DNA from: Epichloe hybrida | Taxonomy: Eukaryota; Ascomycota; Sordariomycetes; Hypocreales; Clavicipitaceae | NCBI GenBank assembly: GCA_019022495.1 | Contig: JAFEKR010000002.1 | Location: 5,146,001-5,210,000, forward strand | DNA length: 64,000 nucleotides | Reading direction: 5' to 3' | Shown: piece after piece, positions 1-11,705 of the stretch | Layout of the letters: each line of letters opens with the position of its first letter | Numbering within the stretch: the first letter of the stretch is position 1 | The notes under the pieces: generated by a model | What the model saw: the letters and a program-made list of their open reading frames with translations, nothing else | What the model was told of the DNA's origin: nothing | Database searches by the model: none | Program-made: the position numbers and the translations under genes

Positions 1-2942
1 CTTGTGCCACGACCGAGCTCATCAAGTATCACCAGGCTGCGTGGTGTAGCGGAGCGCAATATGCTGGCCGTCTCGGACACTTCCACCATGAATGTGGATT
101 CGCCTGCAAACAGATTATCCTTTGCACCAGTACGTGTGTAGATGGCGTCACACAAGGTAAGTGAGATGGTGTCTGCGGGCACAAAGGACCCGACCTGGGC
201 GAGGAGGACATTCAGGGCTAGAGCGCGCACATAGGATGATTTCCCACCCATGTTGGGTCCAGTGATGAGATGAGCCAATGGAGAAGGGTGAGCTAGAGTT
301 GTAGTGAAAGGGATGTAGCCACTCTCGATTGTATGTTCAGCAATGGGATGTCGGCCCTGTGTAATGCAAATGGTGGGCTCTGACGACGAGGGCAGGAAGG
401 AAGGTTTGCTATAGCCCGGCTGGGCGGCAACCTTGGATAGGGAAAGCAAACAATCCAGAGATGCCAGGGCCGAAACGGCGTCGCGAAGAGGTTGGTAGCC
501 GGATGCTATTTCTGCGAGTAAGTCTTTGAATGCCTCGTCACATGCCGTGGCGAGAGCTTCGCGATGTTGGTCGCGCTCGGTAATCATGCGAACTACTTCC
601 GGCGTATGAAAGCGTGAGACTTTCTTGGTTCCGGATATTTTGCTCCACGACGCAGGTACATTTTTGATTTCATTGTTGGGAACTTCTATGAGGAATTCGA
701 TTCCAGCTACAGTGACGTAGTCGACTTTTTGCTTCTTGATTTTTTGGGCGGCGTCACTTAGATGTTCATTGAGATCGTGTTCGACGTGTGCAATGCCCAT
801 TTGGTAATCCTGGATGTCTTCTGTCTGGTACTCTTCGCGGAAAAAGCCGTATTTGTCGTCTTTTCGGGCGGCTTCAAGGTTGATTCGCTCGAGGTAGGAT
901 ACGACGGTTTTTAGGATTCGAGGTAGGGCGTTGATGGCTGAGGTGAGGAGGGTGGAGGTAAAGGGAATATCAGCAGAGGACTTGACGGAAGAGTAGTGCG
1001 TTGCAATCTTTTGTAGAGTCTGAAGCACAGATAATAGCTCTGGTCGAGTGCACTTTCCATAGTATATTCGGATCAGACTTCGCTCGAGGTCAGCTTTGGT
1101 TGTGGCAAGCAGCTTTTCAAGGTCGTCTACTGGGGCTGTGGATTGCTTGTCGAGCAATTCTTGGACGGCAGCAAGTCGCTCTTGTAACATCTCCTGAACG
1201 AGAAGAGGGCGACCGACCCATTTTCGGAGAAGACGCTGGCCGAAGCGAGTAAGTGTTTTGTCAAGAGCCCAGAATAGACTTCCCTTCTCCGTATGGTCGG
1301 TCGAGTTGCGATATACTTCGAGACTCTCTAGCGTGGTGCCGTTGATGAGCATATGGGACCTAGTGCTGAAGCCCTGGAAGTATTTAGTGAGATCAAGGAT
1401 GTGTTCGAGTCCGTATTCCTTGAGGTGGTTTATCATGGCCGATAGGCAAATTGTGACTGGCTCTGGGAGATGCAGAACCTTGTCCAGCAAGGCACTACCC
1501 GTCTCAGATGTGTCTTTGACTTTGTCAGCGTAGAATTGAGTAACGTGCGAGTACGCCTCAGCTGCCATGGTCTGTCCTCTTGGAACACGCTCTACTCTGC
1601 TTCGGTCACCAAACACATTGGTGCTACTTCCTGAGAGATGTTGTATGAGCTTGTCCGTTCCCTTTGTTAGATCGCCCACTATGAGAAACTCGCAAGGTGA
1701 GATGTGTAGCAGCCTGGTTTCTAATTCGCTTCGCATGAAGCCATCTTCGAAATTATCATAGATAATGTCGCCTGTCGCTGGTTGTACAGCCAGAATTCCT
1801 ACATCAACCTTCTCATCCATCCCACCTCCTTTGGATTTTGCTTCCGTTTCGGTTATGCAAAGTAGATAGCCACCGGCAGGGGCACCTTCAATTTGTTGCT
1901 CCAACTCGCCTACCTCGTCAATGTAGGTACCTTTTGTATAGAGGCTTGTAAGTTTTCGGGTAAAGGGGGTGTTGCGATTATCGCCTGCTTTTTTCAGGGC
2001 AGCTGTCTCGATCTGGCGGACCACGCCGACCTTGTGACCGGCTGCAACTAGTCGTTTGGCGTGGACTGGGAGTCGATGGACGGGAATACTGGCTGACGCA
2101 AAGCGATCGAGGTGTGCTTCTGACGGGTCTACGTGAAGATGTTAGCCAGGTACAGTGGCGGGATTGCAAGACATACGCTCATCGTATCGCATCTTTCCTG
2201 GCATGCACACGATACTAAGCTCCTTGGCGGCAATCCTAGCATCCTCGCCGAAGAAGCGAAACTTGTAGCCGACTTCTACTATGAGAATTGTATCCATATG
2301 TTTCCGCTTGATATCTAGAATCTGCATCTCCATGGGCGTAAGTTTCCCACTTTTGGCGCCTTTCTTCTTCGACTTGGTCGGAGCTGGTGACTCGTCCTCG
2401 TCGTCTTCGCCATCTTCATCTGCTGCAGGTTTTTCTTGCGCTGTCCTGGATCTCCAAGACAAAGCATCTGGATGACCAAGCTTCTTGACGAACCGCTGAT
2501 GCAGTGTCGAATTCCTTTTCTGAGTCTCTTCATCATCATGATCAGCATGCCCATCTGTTGCTTCGGTCGTTGGTCCTGAACTCGATTCGTTGTACAAGAA
2601 TCGTCCGGCTCGTGCCACGGATATTGCTTTGGCTTTTGTGCAATCCTTGGCAGCGCTGTCCCCAGCAGAAAGATGGCCATTTTCTCTATTCGGGCCATTC
2701 TCATCGCCCTTGGATTTCTTGGCTGACCTTGCAGTGCCCCCGTTCCCTGAATCAGCGCCCTCTGCTACCTCTGCTAGCGGGCGCTTTCTTGACGGAGATT
2801 CGGCATCCTTCACGGCGGCGGCAGCAGCTCGAGCCTCACTCTGCTTTTGGAAGGATGCAGCTAGTCCATTGGCCGTTCTTGGCGTGAAAAAGGATGTCAG
2901 GGACTGCTGCTTTTTCGCCGATGATTTGGGCGTCGGAGCCAT
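1..2942 (-). CDS. msh3: DNA mismatch repair protein MSH3 (3' end cut by window edge)
   Basis: MutS-homologue subunit that pairs with MSH2 (MutS-beta) to recognise insertion/deletion loops in the nucleus. Exon 1 is 2177-2942 and exon 2 is 1-2128, separated by a 48-nt intron (2129-2176, GTATGT...TAG). The start at 2942 gives [11 protein letters not shown] followed by QQSLTSFF at about residues 12-19, a PCNA-interacting PIP box. A low-complexity linker precedes the MutS mismatch-binding domain ([16 protein letters not shown], then [10 protein letters not shown]). Exon 2 continues with connector, lever and clamp domains. The ATPase has Walker A GPNMGGKS (complement of 237-260), and the DELGRGT segment sits at the very edge of the window, so the last ATPase/helix-turn-helix part is missing here. 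It is transcribed divergently from the kinase gene at 3586. Assignment to MSH3 rather than MSH6 rests on the short N-terminus and the sequence around the mismatch-binding domain. Confidence 0.95.
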
Positions 2943-3585
2943 TGCTCACGGATCCTGTGGTGCTGCTGTCAGTGAGCTTGCTTTGTCGGCAAGCTGGGTT
3001 GGTTTGGTTTAATCAATGGACGCCTCGCCCGTGTATAACCGTGTCACTTTTTGTCGCGTCTTCCACCACGGTCCACGGAGCACTAATTAGGATAAAGCAT
3101 ACGGATCCGTACATAAAGCACTCACTCACACCAGATTGACGCGTTGAGTGCCTGCACTGCACGGATTACTATATAGTGGGCCGGAATGGTCTGATGTAAT
3201 CCGTACTCGGTACATGATAAGCACAGCGTATGTAATCGGACTGCACCTGCCGTTGGTCGGTCGGTCCACCTGCCACCTGCCACCTGCCACCTGCCACCTG
3301 CCACCTGCCACCTGCCACCTGCCACCTGCCACCTCACCTGCCACCTGCCACCTCACCTGCCTAGTCTGTCCGTACTGTAATACTGCGTCCACCCCTGCCT
3401 GCATCTTCTCAACAACCACCTCGCATGTTGCACGTCGCATGTCGCATGGCTCACGGCCGCATGCATCCCTCGCATCCCACCGCTCCGTACGCCTTTTCAA
3501 ATCACCCTCACAATGCTTCGCAATCTTGACTCTGAGAAACCGTAGACACTCAAGATAGGCTGTCCGGGCTCCCCATCTCGCCGCC
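2943..3585. other. Divergent intergenic region msh3 / Ste20-type kinase
   Basis: This 643-bp region must hold both promoters. It contains the perfect 12-nt palindrome TACGGATCCGTA (3100-3111) and the heptamer minisatellite listed separately. A pyrimidine-rich stretch precedes the kinase start. No additional gene is supported; open frames across the heptamer array only translate the repeat. Confidence 0.6.
3266..3360. repeat. Heptamer minisatellite (CCACCTG)n
   Basis: Nine perfect tandem CCACCTG units run from 3266 to 3328. They are followed by three more units interrupted twice by a CACCTCACCTG variant. Every unit contains the E-box-like core CACCTG. The array lies about 230-320 bp upstream of the kinase start codon. 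Confidence 0.95.
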
Positions 3586-6039
3586 ATGGCGGCCCTCCTG
3601 CCACAATGGAATTCCGTCTCAGTCACGCGCCAGAAGGCGTTCGAAGACGCCAAAAAGATGCAAAAGGCCGTCGTGGAAACGTGCTCAAAGTCTGGCAAGG
3701 AAATCCCCAGATACCAACTCTCAGAGCTCATCGGCAAGGGGAGCTTTGGTCGTGTTTACAAGGCGACCTCGCAGACTACCGGGCAGCTCGTGGCTGTCAA
3801 GATCATTGATATCGAGGAAAGCGACACTGTCAATCCCAAGCTCGCTGACACCTATAGTGACTTGCTCAAGGAGATCAATGCACTGCAATTGCTCAGCGCG
3901 AGCGGCGCCAGGAACATCAATCTTGTCATTGAGGCACTCCCCGTGGGCCAGTCCATGTGGATGATCACCGAATACTGTGCTGGCGGTAGTGTTGCGACTC
4001 TGATGAGGCCTACTGCCCCCGGTGGTCTACAGGAGAAATGGATTATTCCGATTCTACGCGAGGTTGCCGAAGCCCTGCGATGGGTTCACGGCCAGGGCAT
4101 CATCCACCGCGACATTAAATGCGCTAATGTGCTCGTCACCGAGGTCGGCGATGTTCAACTCTGCGATTTCGGCGTTGCCGGAGTCATTGAGACCAAGTTT
4201 GACAAACGAACCACATTTATAGGTACGCTGCATTGGATGGCTCCCGAGTTGTTTGATCAATCAACATCTTACGGCACCGAAGTCGACATCTGGGCTTTCG
4301 GCTCCTTGGTATATGAAGTCGCCTCAGGTTTGCCTCCCAATGTGACGGAAAACATCGACTTTTCAAGGCTGGGGACGCATCTCAAACAAAATACTCCTCG
4401 GCTAGAAGGTGATAGGTATTCCAATGGATTAAAGGATCTTGCTGCGTATTGTATGCAGCATGAGGCTTCCAAGCGACCAACAATTGAGCAGATACAAAGG
4501 CACAAATATATCTTCAAGACCGAGGAAGCTTTCCCAACAACATCGTTGTCGCACTTGGTTCGAGCATTCAAGCTTTGGGAGGCTCAAGGTGGAGATCGAA
4601 GATCTCTCTTCTCGGCAGGAGGCGCACAAGGCCTGTCAGACCTGTCGTCCACCGCAATGGACAATGATGACTGGAACTTCAGCACCACCGCTGCTTTCGA
4701 TCAGCAAGTATTCGATAGCGGAGATGCTCAGGACGTATATGATGTTTATGGCACAAACGTCGATTTCAGCAATCAAGCATACGAGGAGACGTCGAAGCCT
4801 CAGAAGGGGAAGTCAAGGCGAAGACCGCCCCCTCAGCTACCCTCAGTCAAGGCGCCATTAGAAAAAATCTTTGATCCCAACACCATTTCCAACTATGAAG
4901 ATAACTCGAGAGCCTATTATGGGAGGCTGTTCCAAGCCCCTGGTTCCGACCTGCCCTTGCGAGATGAATCAGTGGCCCCCGCCGATGTGCGAGAGTCGCT
5001 GATTGACCTGGATGCTTCGTTGCATGGAAGTGATCTTTCCCAGTTTGTCGACCTGGGAACCATCCGAGCCGGTGATTCTCGCACATCTATGGATTACGAC
5101 GTGGGGGATACACCTTACGCAAAACCACCCTCTAGCGATCCAGCCGACATGAGTAGCAGTAATCGGCGGACACGAGATTGGAAGTTCCCCACCATGCCGC
5201 CACCTGCCTCGGCGAATCCAGAAATGTTCAGGTTCCCGCCAACTACTGAGAGTACTACGCCTAGCTCGGCACGGCCACCTTTGATCCATCATCCCACAGA
5301 GCCGCATGGGACATCAATTGGTTTCAATGATCTTGCCCCGCTGAGCACAGGAAGCGCGGATAATCGCGCCTCAGTTGGTAGTCTCATCGACCTGGACATG
5401 AGTTTTGCGGATTCTGGAGCAGACTACACCCGACCATCGACATCGCATTCAGATGTTGCCTCGATAAGCGGCTCAGAGGTGGGTGGTGCTAATCCATTCG
5501 AGCTGGAGAAACACGCTTCTCTCTACGTCATGCCCACCACGATTCGAGAACCATCCATCTACGTGTCGGACGAGTCAGACTTCTCAAGCGCCCTTGTCGA
5601 ACTGCCTGACGGGCCGTCCGACAGCGAGCAAACTCCACAAGAAGATACAAGCACTCGCAACCACCAGGACTACACCACAGCTAGACCATACTCGCTGAGC
5701 GAGTTTGCCGACATGGACCCCGAGGACATAACCCCGCAACAAGCAGCAGGACCGAACAATGCCACATTTCGTTCTACCTATCAAGACCCAGCTCCACAGC
5801 CATCCGACTTCAACGAGGCACCGGAGGCGTATCAAGACGCTGTATTACCATATCTGCCCGATGCGCCTTTATCACATGTAATGCAAGGACAGGCAACGGC
5901 AGATGACGTCAAGAAGGAGCTTCGTCGATTGGCGATGAGCTTGGGAGATCATCTCAGCCACGCGAATGCATATTTGGCAAGTCTTCCTATTCGGCGAGGT
6001 AGTGTAACCAGATTGGAGGCGGTCGGTGATGGGATTTGA
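3586..6039 (+). CDS. Ste20/GCK-family Ser/Thr protein kinase (SID1/SepM-like)
   Basis: Single-exon gene of 817 codons. The kinase domain covers roughly residues 44-310: glycine loop GKGSFG (50-55), VAVK lysine (72), catalytic HRDIKCAN (174-181), DFG (195-197), activation-segment end GTLHWMAPE and DIWAFG. The HRDIK..N and GT..WMAPE signatures place it in the STE20 group, germinal-centre-kinase type. The long tail (about 330-770) is Ser/Pro/Asp-rich and probably disordered. The C-terminal ~45 residues (DDVKKELRRLAMSLGDHL...) look like a short helical binding segment. From memory the domain resembles filamentous-fungal SID1/SepM kinases of the septation initiation network, which act with a Cdc14-type partner at the spindle pole body; this is inference, and other GCK kinases (MST/Kic1) remain possible. 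Confidence 0.9.
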   Translation: MAALLPQWNSVSVTRQKAFEDAKKMQKAVVETCSKSGKEIPRYQLSELIGKGSFGRVYKATSQTTGQLVAVKIIDIEESDTVNPKLADTYSDLLKEINALQLLSASGARNINLVIEALPVGQSMWMITEYCAGGSVATLMRPTAPGGLQEKWIIPILREVAEALRWVHGQGIIHRDIKCANVLVTEVGDVQLCDFGVAGVIETKFDKRTTFIGTLHWMAPELFDQSTSYGTEVDIWAFGSLVYEVASGLPPNVTENIDFSRLGTHLKQNTPRLEGDRYSNGLKDLAAYCMQHEASKRPTIEQIQRHKYIFKTEEAFPTTSLSHLVRAFKLWEAQGGDRRSLFSAGGAQGLSDLSSTAMDNDDWNFSTTAAFDQQVFDSGDAQDVYDVYGTNVDFSNQAYEETSKPQKGKSRRRPPPQLPSVKAPLEKIFDPNTISNYEDNSRAYYGRLFQAPGSDLPLRDESVAPADVRESLIDLDASLHGSDLSQFVDLGTIRAGDSRTSMDYDVGDTPYAKPPSSDPADMSSSNRRTRDWKFPTMPPPASANPEMFRFPPTTESTTPSSARPPLIHHPTEPHGTSIGFNDLAPLSTGSADNRASVGSLIDLDMSFADSGADYTRPSTSHSDVASISGSEVGGANPFELEKHASLYVMPTTIREPSIYVSDESDFSSALVELPDGPSDSEQTPQEDTSTRNHQDYTTARPYSLSEFADMDPEDITPQQAAGPNNATFRSTYQDPAPQPSDFNEAPEAYQDAVLPYLPDAPLSHVMQGQATADDVKKELRRLAMSLGDHLSHANAYLASLPIRRGSVTRLEAVGDGI

Positions 6040-6454
6040 GGAAGACAACACCATCGAAAACATCGATCCGGAATGCACGAGTGATGCATGCCGAGGAGCA
6101 AGAAACATGAAGGACATGTACTATGACTTTATGACAGTGCAGGCACAGTGAAGGCACAGTGAGCTGATTGGAAGGTTGGCGCCGGAATCCAGGTATCCAT
6201 TTGTACGAAATATGAATCATTGGTTTGGAGTTGAAATCGCCTCTTTGCTCTAGTATGGAAGGCCCACGGGGCGGGCGTTTAGTTCGGTCAAAATCAGGTT
6301 GGGTAGCTCTGGTAGCAACTCGTGGAAAGAAAGAGATGTAGCAGCATGCCGTACATACGTCTTGCAGGGTTTTTTTTTTCCCTATTGATTTCTATTTATT
6401 ATCACTTTTTACACAATCATCAGTGCTGTAGCCAGCATTTCTCTGGGTCAACGT
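6040..6454. other. Convergent intergenic region (kinase / tel2 3' ends)
   Basis: About 415 bp between two 3' ends. A T-tract at about 6369-6379 and an AT-rich stretch (6385-6425) fit 3'-UTR and polyadenylation sequence. No gene is seen. Confidence 0.6.
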
Positions 6455-9400
6455 CTAGTTGAAACCGATCAAGTCCCCCATCAACAAAGCTTGATACTTC
6501 TCAATCACTTCGCCCAGTTTGATCAGCACTCCTGCCGCCAACATCTTGACGTCGTTTTCGTCGCCACCATCTTCCCCTCTTGTGTGTTCGAAAACGGCCG
6601 ACACCCATTCTCTCGACTCAACGACCTCGCGACTCTGCTCCTCGCATAGTCTTCGCATGTTATCCTCATTCACTTCCAGTAGCACAGACATGGCGACAAG
6701 CCATCCTTTTGTGGCGCCCACGTCCCCCATCACATGGACTCTCACTCGAAGGAGCAGGTCCCATAGTTCCGATGTTATTTGCGGGAGCGATAGTGTCGAA
6801 GGACCAGCGGCGTTGACAATGACACCCAGTGTTTGGAGATACAATGCTAGTACGGCTGGATTCAAGACAACGGGTTTCGAAGAGCGTAGAGCGAATTGGA
6901 AGTGCGCTGTCAGGGGAGAGAAGAAGTATGTGGAGAGAACAGCGGCGGTTGTGTTTGGAATGGCCCGCACGCGAGGCTTAGCTCTAGATTTGGACTTGTA
7001 TCGCGCTGTAAATGTTTGCACCTTTAATGCGTCAGGCCCGCTGGTGGCATCGGCTGCTTCTGCGGCTAGGGGCCCCAGGAATGAAGACGTCAGGGACTGG
7101 GTGATTGTGTCGAGGGCATTGGGAGGAAGCCCCTTGAGCTGGGAGAGTTGGGGCGAATGCAAAGTTCGTGCTTCTTGGGTTGGTTCGAGATAGAACTGCT
7201 CCATCTTGTCGGGCAGACGTTTGGACGCAAAACTCGGAGCAGACTGGCACCCGGGGGTTTCTATGCCGGCGAGCTCTCGGGCGGATAAGCCCAGTGTGAC
7301 AAGGACAGAGGTCCGCTGTGAGAGGGAGTAGTCGCCTTCGAAAAAGGTGCGCGCGAACCAGGGCGCCATGGACTTGGATTGTGCTATGACGAGAGAGATC
7401 ATGCTTTGAAGGCGTAGATTCTCAAAGTTGTCGATGTCAAACTTGTCTTGTAGGCCGACCAGAAGACGTGCAAGCTCCTCGGCATGCGAACTGACCTCGG
7501 TGCCGTAGTTGGCTTTTCGACGTATAAGAGCTGGTGCCGTCCTCACGCCCAGTTCTTGCTTGTCGTAGGATTCGGAGTCTCGCAGAAACGTGATGAGATC
7601 GCGGATATACACGGGTGGTTTTGGCTTGTTTCTCCGGACGAGAGTTGCGTCATCATCAGAGTCTTCGGGGTCCGAGTCTTTATCCAGAATGGGCTGGAAA
7701 TCGTCATCTTCATCAGAGGAATCGACTTCCTCCACGATAGGTCTCGGTGCCGGCTGGGACTCTGGAATTTTGCCTTTGCCTTTGATTCTAGGTCGTGGTT
7801 GCGGTTGTGGTTGTGGGTTTGACTTTGACTTCGAAGTCGTCACTCGAGGGCGTTCCGAGTTCACCGGCCGCGACTGCGACTGCGAAATGCTAGAGAGAAT
7901 TGGCTTGGCTGGTCCAACAGAGTCAGTTGCTCTGGTGAGACCTTGAAGCCATTGCGCTTCCTCAGAATCAGTTTCTTCCATGTGGAAATCGAGCTTCTTC
8001 GTATTGGAATCTTGCAGCGTCGACAGAGCCTCGCCTACACACATTCCCAAGAAACGAGCCCTTGCGTGTGTAGAAGCGATTCGATTAGAGATTGTCCTCA
8101 AATAGGTTCCAGAGCGCAGAAGCATGGTCAATTTTATCGGGGACAGCCTCGCAACATATCCGGCAGCAAGGAGTAATAGTTCGGCATGTGCTGATGATAC
8201 CTTGGTGAGCTCGTAGTCAAACCATCACCGACTCCAGCAAGCACGGAGTGGAGAGACTCACCTTGTTGTTGCATGATTGCAGTATGCTTGATGTAGAGTT
8301 GGTCCCCAAACTGGTTCAGACTCTTTTCCAAAACCGAAGTGATCGTCTCTTTATCCTTTGCCAACACGGCCACCACGGCTCGTCTGATGCCGACAGAATC
8401 ACCCAGACCGGCACCAGATGTGCTACAGCACCAAATGACAAGCTGTTCCATACGAGTCGGATCATTTTGAATAACGTCGCTTATGACGCCTGCCACCGCA
8501 GACACGTTCGCATTCGGCGCGGCTTGTCCCAATTCCAAGTAGTTCAGAAATCTTCGTGATAGATATCCTAACAGTATGTTCATAACTTTTTTAATTATTT
8601 GCGGTTGGCGCAGGCAAACTTTGGAGAATAGTTCGCGCGGTAGATCTTGAGAGAGCAATAGCTCGTCAATGGTGAAAGTCACTATAGTTTCTGCACGGCC
8701 CAGTTAGTTCAAAACATAGTCGTCATGTTGCCTCTCCCACAACTTGAGAGAAAGACATACCAGCATATCCTAGCGAAAGAGACCGTTGGAAAAGATCGAA
8801 ACAGAACTGAAGCTCAAGATCATCGCCAGGGTAAACTTTTGCCCATTCTACAAGGTTCTGCGCTATCCATCTACTGTAGTCGACGCCATCAGTGAGCCAT
8901 CGAGCACTGTGAGGGACCTCATCTTCTCCAATTACGCCCGAGGTCTCGGCAGCGAGTGATAAGATCTTTCCACTTGTGACAAGCGATATGAGGCTGTTTG
9001 TTTGAACCTTCCTCGAAGCCGCGTCGACCAGATATGATGTTGATGAACGCCATATTTGTCGAATAGCATTACCCCCTTCCAATAACGCAGCCAAGAGATG
9101 CAGAAAGATACCAAGATGAAGTTGAACATGAGATCTCCTGGGATCTTGTTTGCCAGTTTTCGACTCGAAAAGAAGAGCTTTGACATGTCCAACCACGGCA
9201 TTCACGCCAGTAACGCTTTGTAGGCTGTGGATCAGCCGATCTGCGTCCAGATTCTGGCCCGCAGAAGCCGCGGCTTCTTCGGTCGATGATGCTTCCCGCA
9301 ACAAAGTCCAATAATTTGTGGCGATTTCAGTGACCAGCACATGAGCAATAGCAGCGCTCTTTGGGCTGGGAACATGGATGTTAAACGTTGACGAGTCCTG

Positions 9401-9628
9401 TTTGTTGGTGAGGAACCGAAGAGCTGCAGACAACGAATCGTAGTCAGGCTGACTTTTCAGGACGGACAACGCATCATCAGCGGACTCGATTCTAGAAGTC
9501 GGTGAATCCTTGATGGAGGCCGTCGTCTTTCTTGTCGCCGCCGATGACCGAACTTGGACTAGAAGAGGTTCATCGTCAGTCTTGCGTCGCAAGTAGGTCG
9601 TGCGGACCGGAGTGAGCAGTTCATCCAT
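6455..9628 (-). CDS. tel2: Telomere length regulation protein TEL2 (TELO2/Clk-2)
   Basis: Scaffold of the TTT (Tel2-Tti1-Tti2) complex, which works with Hsp90 to mature PIKK kinases (ATM, ATR, TOR). Three exons: 8761-9628, 8262-8690 and 6455-8190, with introns 8691-8760 and 8191-8261; together they encode 1010 aa. The splice phases restore GYAETIVTFTIDELL and MQQQAHAELLLLAAGYV. The protein is alpha-solenoid-like, with an acidic Ser/Asp-rich linker (SSDEDDDFQPILDKDSDPED) that usually carries CK2 sites. The conserved C-terminal telomere-length-regulation domain includes YIRDLITFLRD, APALIRRKANYGTEV and PWFARTFFEGDYSLSQRT. The start MDELLTPVRTT (9628) is preferred; an in-frame ATG exists 25 codons upstream at 9703. 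It is divergent from uba3. Confidence 0.92.
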
Positions 9629-9758
9629 GGCTAAGGTGGTGCAGAATCCCACCCAGCCTGACCGATGTAGGTGGTCCGGTATGTTGGATGAGGAACCATT
9701 CACTTCTCACGTCACAAGCGGTCCATGTCCATCCCGCAATCTATTGACCAGACAAGCC

Positions 9759-9788
9759 GACGAGACGAGACGAGACGAGACGAGACGA
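9759..9788. repeat. Pentamer tandem repeat (CGAGA)n
   Basis: About six consecutive units of CGAGA in the tel2 / uba3 intergenic region. Confidence 0.9.
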
Positions 9789-9933
9789 GCGGCCCAACCC
9801 CAAGTGAGTCGGCACTGGGCAGGGCAGGTGCAACCGGTTTCGTGACAGCTCCGCCCCACCTTCTTCACCTAAACTCGCCGAAGCTCACCGAAGCCTCTCC
9901 GCCAGCACAGCACAGCACAACTCCCTCTCTAAC

Positions 9934-9973
9934 ATCTGTTGACATCTGTTGACATCTATTGGCATCTATTGAC
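9934..9973. repeat. 10-bp tandem repeat, four copies
   Basis: Four consecutive decamers of the type ACATCTGTTG. Copies 3 and 4 differ by transitions (ACATCTATTG, GCATCTATTG). The array lies 60-100 bp upstream of the uba3 start codon. Confidence 0.9.
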
Positions 9974-10032
9974 ACGACTCCGGAGCACACTCACAAACAA
10001 GCAACGATTCTCTCATCTCCCAAGAGAAAGTG

Positions 10033-11705
10033 ATGAATATAGACACGCAGCCACCAGGTAGCCGTGCTGTCAGCGAAGAGGAAAGATGGTGCGTCTTGAA
10101 CCAGAACCAGAATGACTGGCTGACGCGCCAAAGAAAGAAACAATCAAGCTGCATAGATGGACCCAATGAGATCGATCTGACGAGGCAAACAGGAAGTACC
10201 TCGACCACATTCGCCGCACTCCAGGGCCATTCACAGATCCCGATGCCACAGCTGAAGAGTACCTGGCGCAGTTCGAGAAGTTCAAGGTTTTGTGAGTTTG
10301 CACACTGGTCTAGCAAGACCCTCTCGTTTCATGCGAGATCTGCCGACTAATTGTGAAACCATAGAGTCATGTACGTCCTGAAATCTTCCACACATTTCCA
10401 ATCGCTTGAACTAACTCCATTGTAAGCGGTGCCGGCGGCCTGGGATGCGAAATCTTAAAGAACCTTGCTCTTTCCAAATTCAAGGACATCCACGTAATCG
10501 ACATGGGTCTGTCCATGTGCCTTCCCGCTCTTACTTACATCCGAGGAAGCAAGAGACAAAAAGAAGACTCATCTTTGGATTCACAATTTTGTAGCGCGCT
10601 AACAATATGAATTGAAAACGCAGACACCATCGACGTATCCAACCTGAACAGACAATTCCTCTTCCGCAAGTCCGACGTGGGCAAGTACAAGGCCCAAGTA
10701 GCAGCCAAGTTTGTTGAGAACCGCGTCAAGGGCGTCTCCATCACGGCGCACAACAAAAGAATCCAAGACTTTGACCAATCCTTCTACAAGCAATTCCAGC
10801 TCGTGGTATGCGGACTCGACTCCATCGAGGCCCGGAGATGGATCAACGCCATGCTCGTCTCCATCGCCGAGGAGTCGGAAGACGATCCGGACGGCATCAA
10901 GCCACTCATTGATGGCGGCACCGAAGGCTTCAAGGGCCAAGCCCGCGTCATCTTACCTTCCATGACGTCTTGCATCGAATGCCAGCTGGACATGCATGCT
11001 CCCAGGGCTGCCGTACCCCTGTGCACCATTGCCTCCATCCCGCGACAGCCCGAACACTGCGTAGAATGGGCGCATATCATCGCCTGGGAAGAGGAGAAGC
11101 CGTTCCCAAAACTGGATAAAGATGATCCCGAGCACATCACTTGGCTGTACGAAAAGGCCCTGGCTCGATCCCAAGAATTCGGCATATCCGGCGTCACGTA
11201 TTCCCTGACGCAGGGGACCGTCAAGAATATTATACCCGCCATTGCTTCGACTAATGCCATCATCGCAGGCGCCTGCTGCAACGAAGCCTTCAAGATTGCC
11301 ACAAATTCCGCTCCCTGTCTTGGTTTCGAGAACAACTACATGATGTACTCGGGCAACGACGGCATCTACACCTACACTTTCAAGCATGAAAAGAAGGACG
11401 ACTGCCCCGTATGCGGGCGCCAGGCTCGTCCCCTGGAAATCGATCCTCGCACCACCCTTCAAGAACTCTTGGACTCTCTTTCCATACGTCCCGAGGCTCA
11501 GCTGAAGCGACCGTCGATTCGAGCAGAGGGCAAAACCTTGTACATGCAATTTCCGCCCCAGTTGGAGGCGCAAACGCGGCCGCATCTTGCCATGAGTATT
11601 TCTGAGTTGGGTTTAGAGGACAAGCAGCATGTTGTTGTTACTGATCCGGCGTTTCCGCTCGAGTTTAACTATTACCTCAAGTTCAAAAAACCGTCTCAAG
11701 CGTGA
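10033..11705 (+). CDS. uba3: NEDD8-activating enzyme E1 catalytic subunit UBA3
   Basis: Adenylates NEDD8/Rub1 and carries it as a thioester before transfer to Ubc12, leading to cullin neddylation; partner is Ula1/AppBP1. Five exons: 10033-10088, 10193-10291, 10365-10370, 10427-10506 and 10624-11705, giving 440 aa. The joins yield [18 protein letters not shown], then [20 protein letters not shown] (nucleotide-binding GxGGLG) and [17 protein letters not shown]. Exon 3 is only 6 nt (AGTCAT) and supplies the end of Leu, a Val and the start of Ile in VLVIGAGG. The catalytic-cysteine region [15 protein letters not shown] follows, with zinc-binding CIEC and CPVCGR pairs and a C-terminal E2-binding ubiquitin-fold domain (from TLQELLDSL on). 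The end is at TGA 11703-11705. Confidence 0.95.

Larger units (their letters stand above)
9629..10032. other. Divergent intergenic region tel2 / uba3
   Basis: About 400 bp holding two short tandem repeats, listed separately. No additional gene. CT-rich and TCACC-rich sequence near 9845-9930 probably belongs to the uba3 promoter or leader. Confidence 0.55.

Noticed and set aside
3266..3360. CRISPR-like repeat array
   Set aside because: Units are contiguous heptamers without spacers, in a eukaryotic genome.
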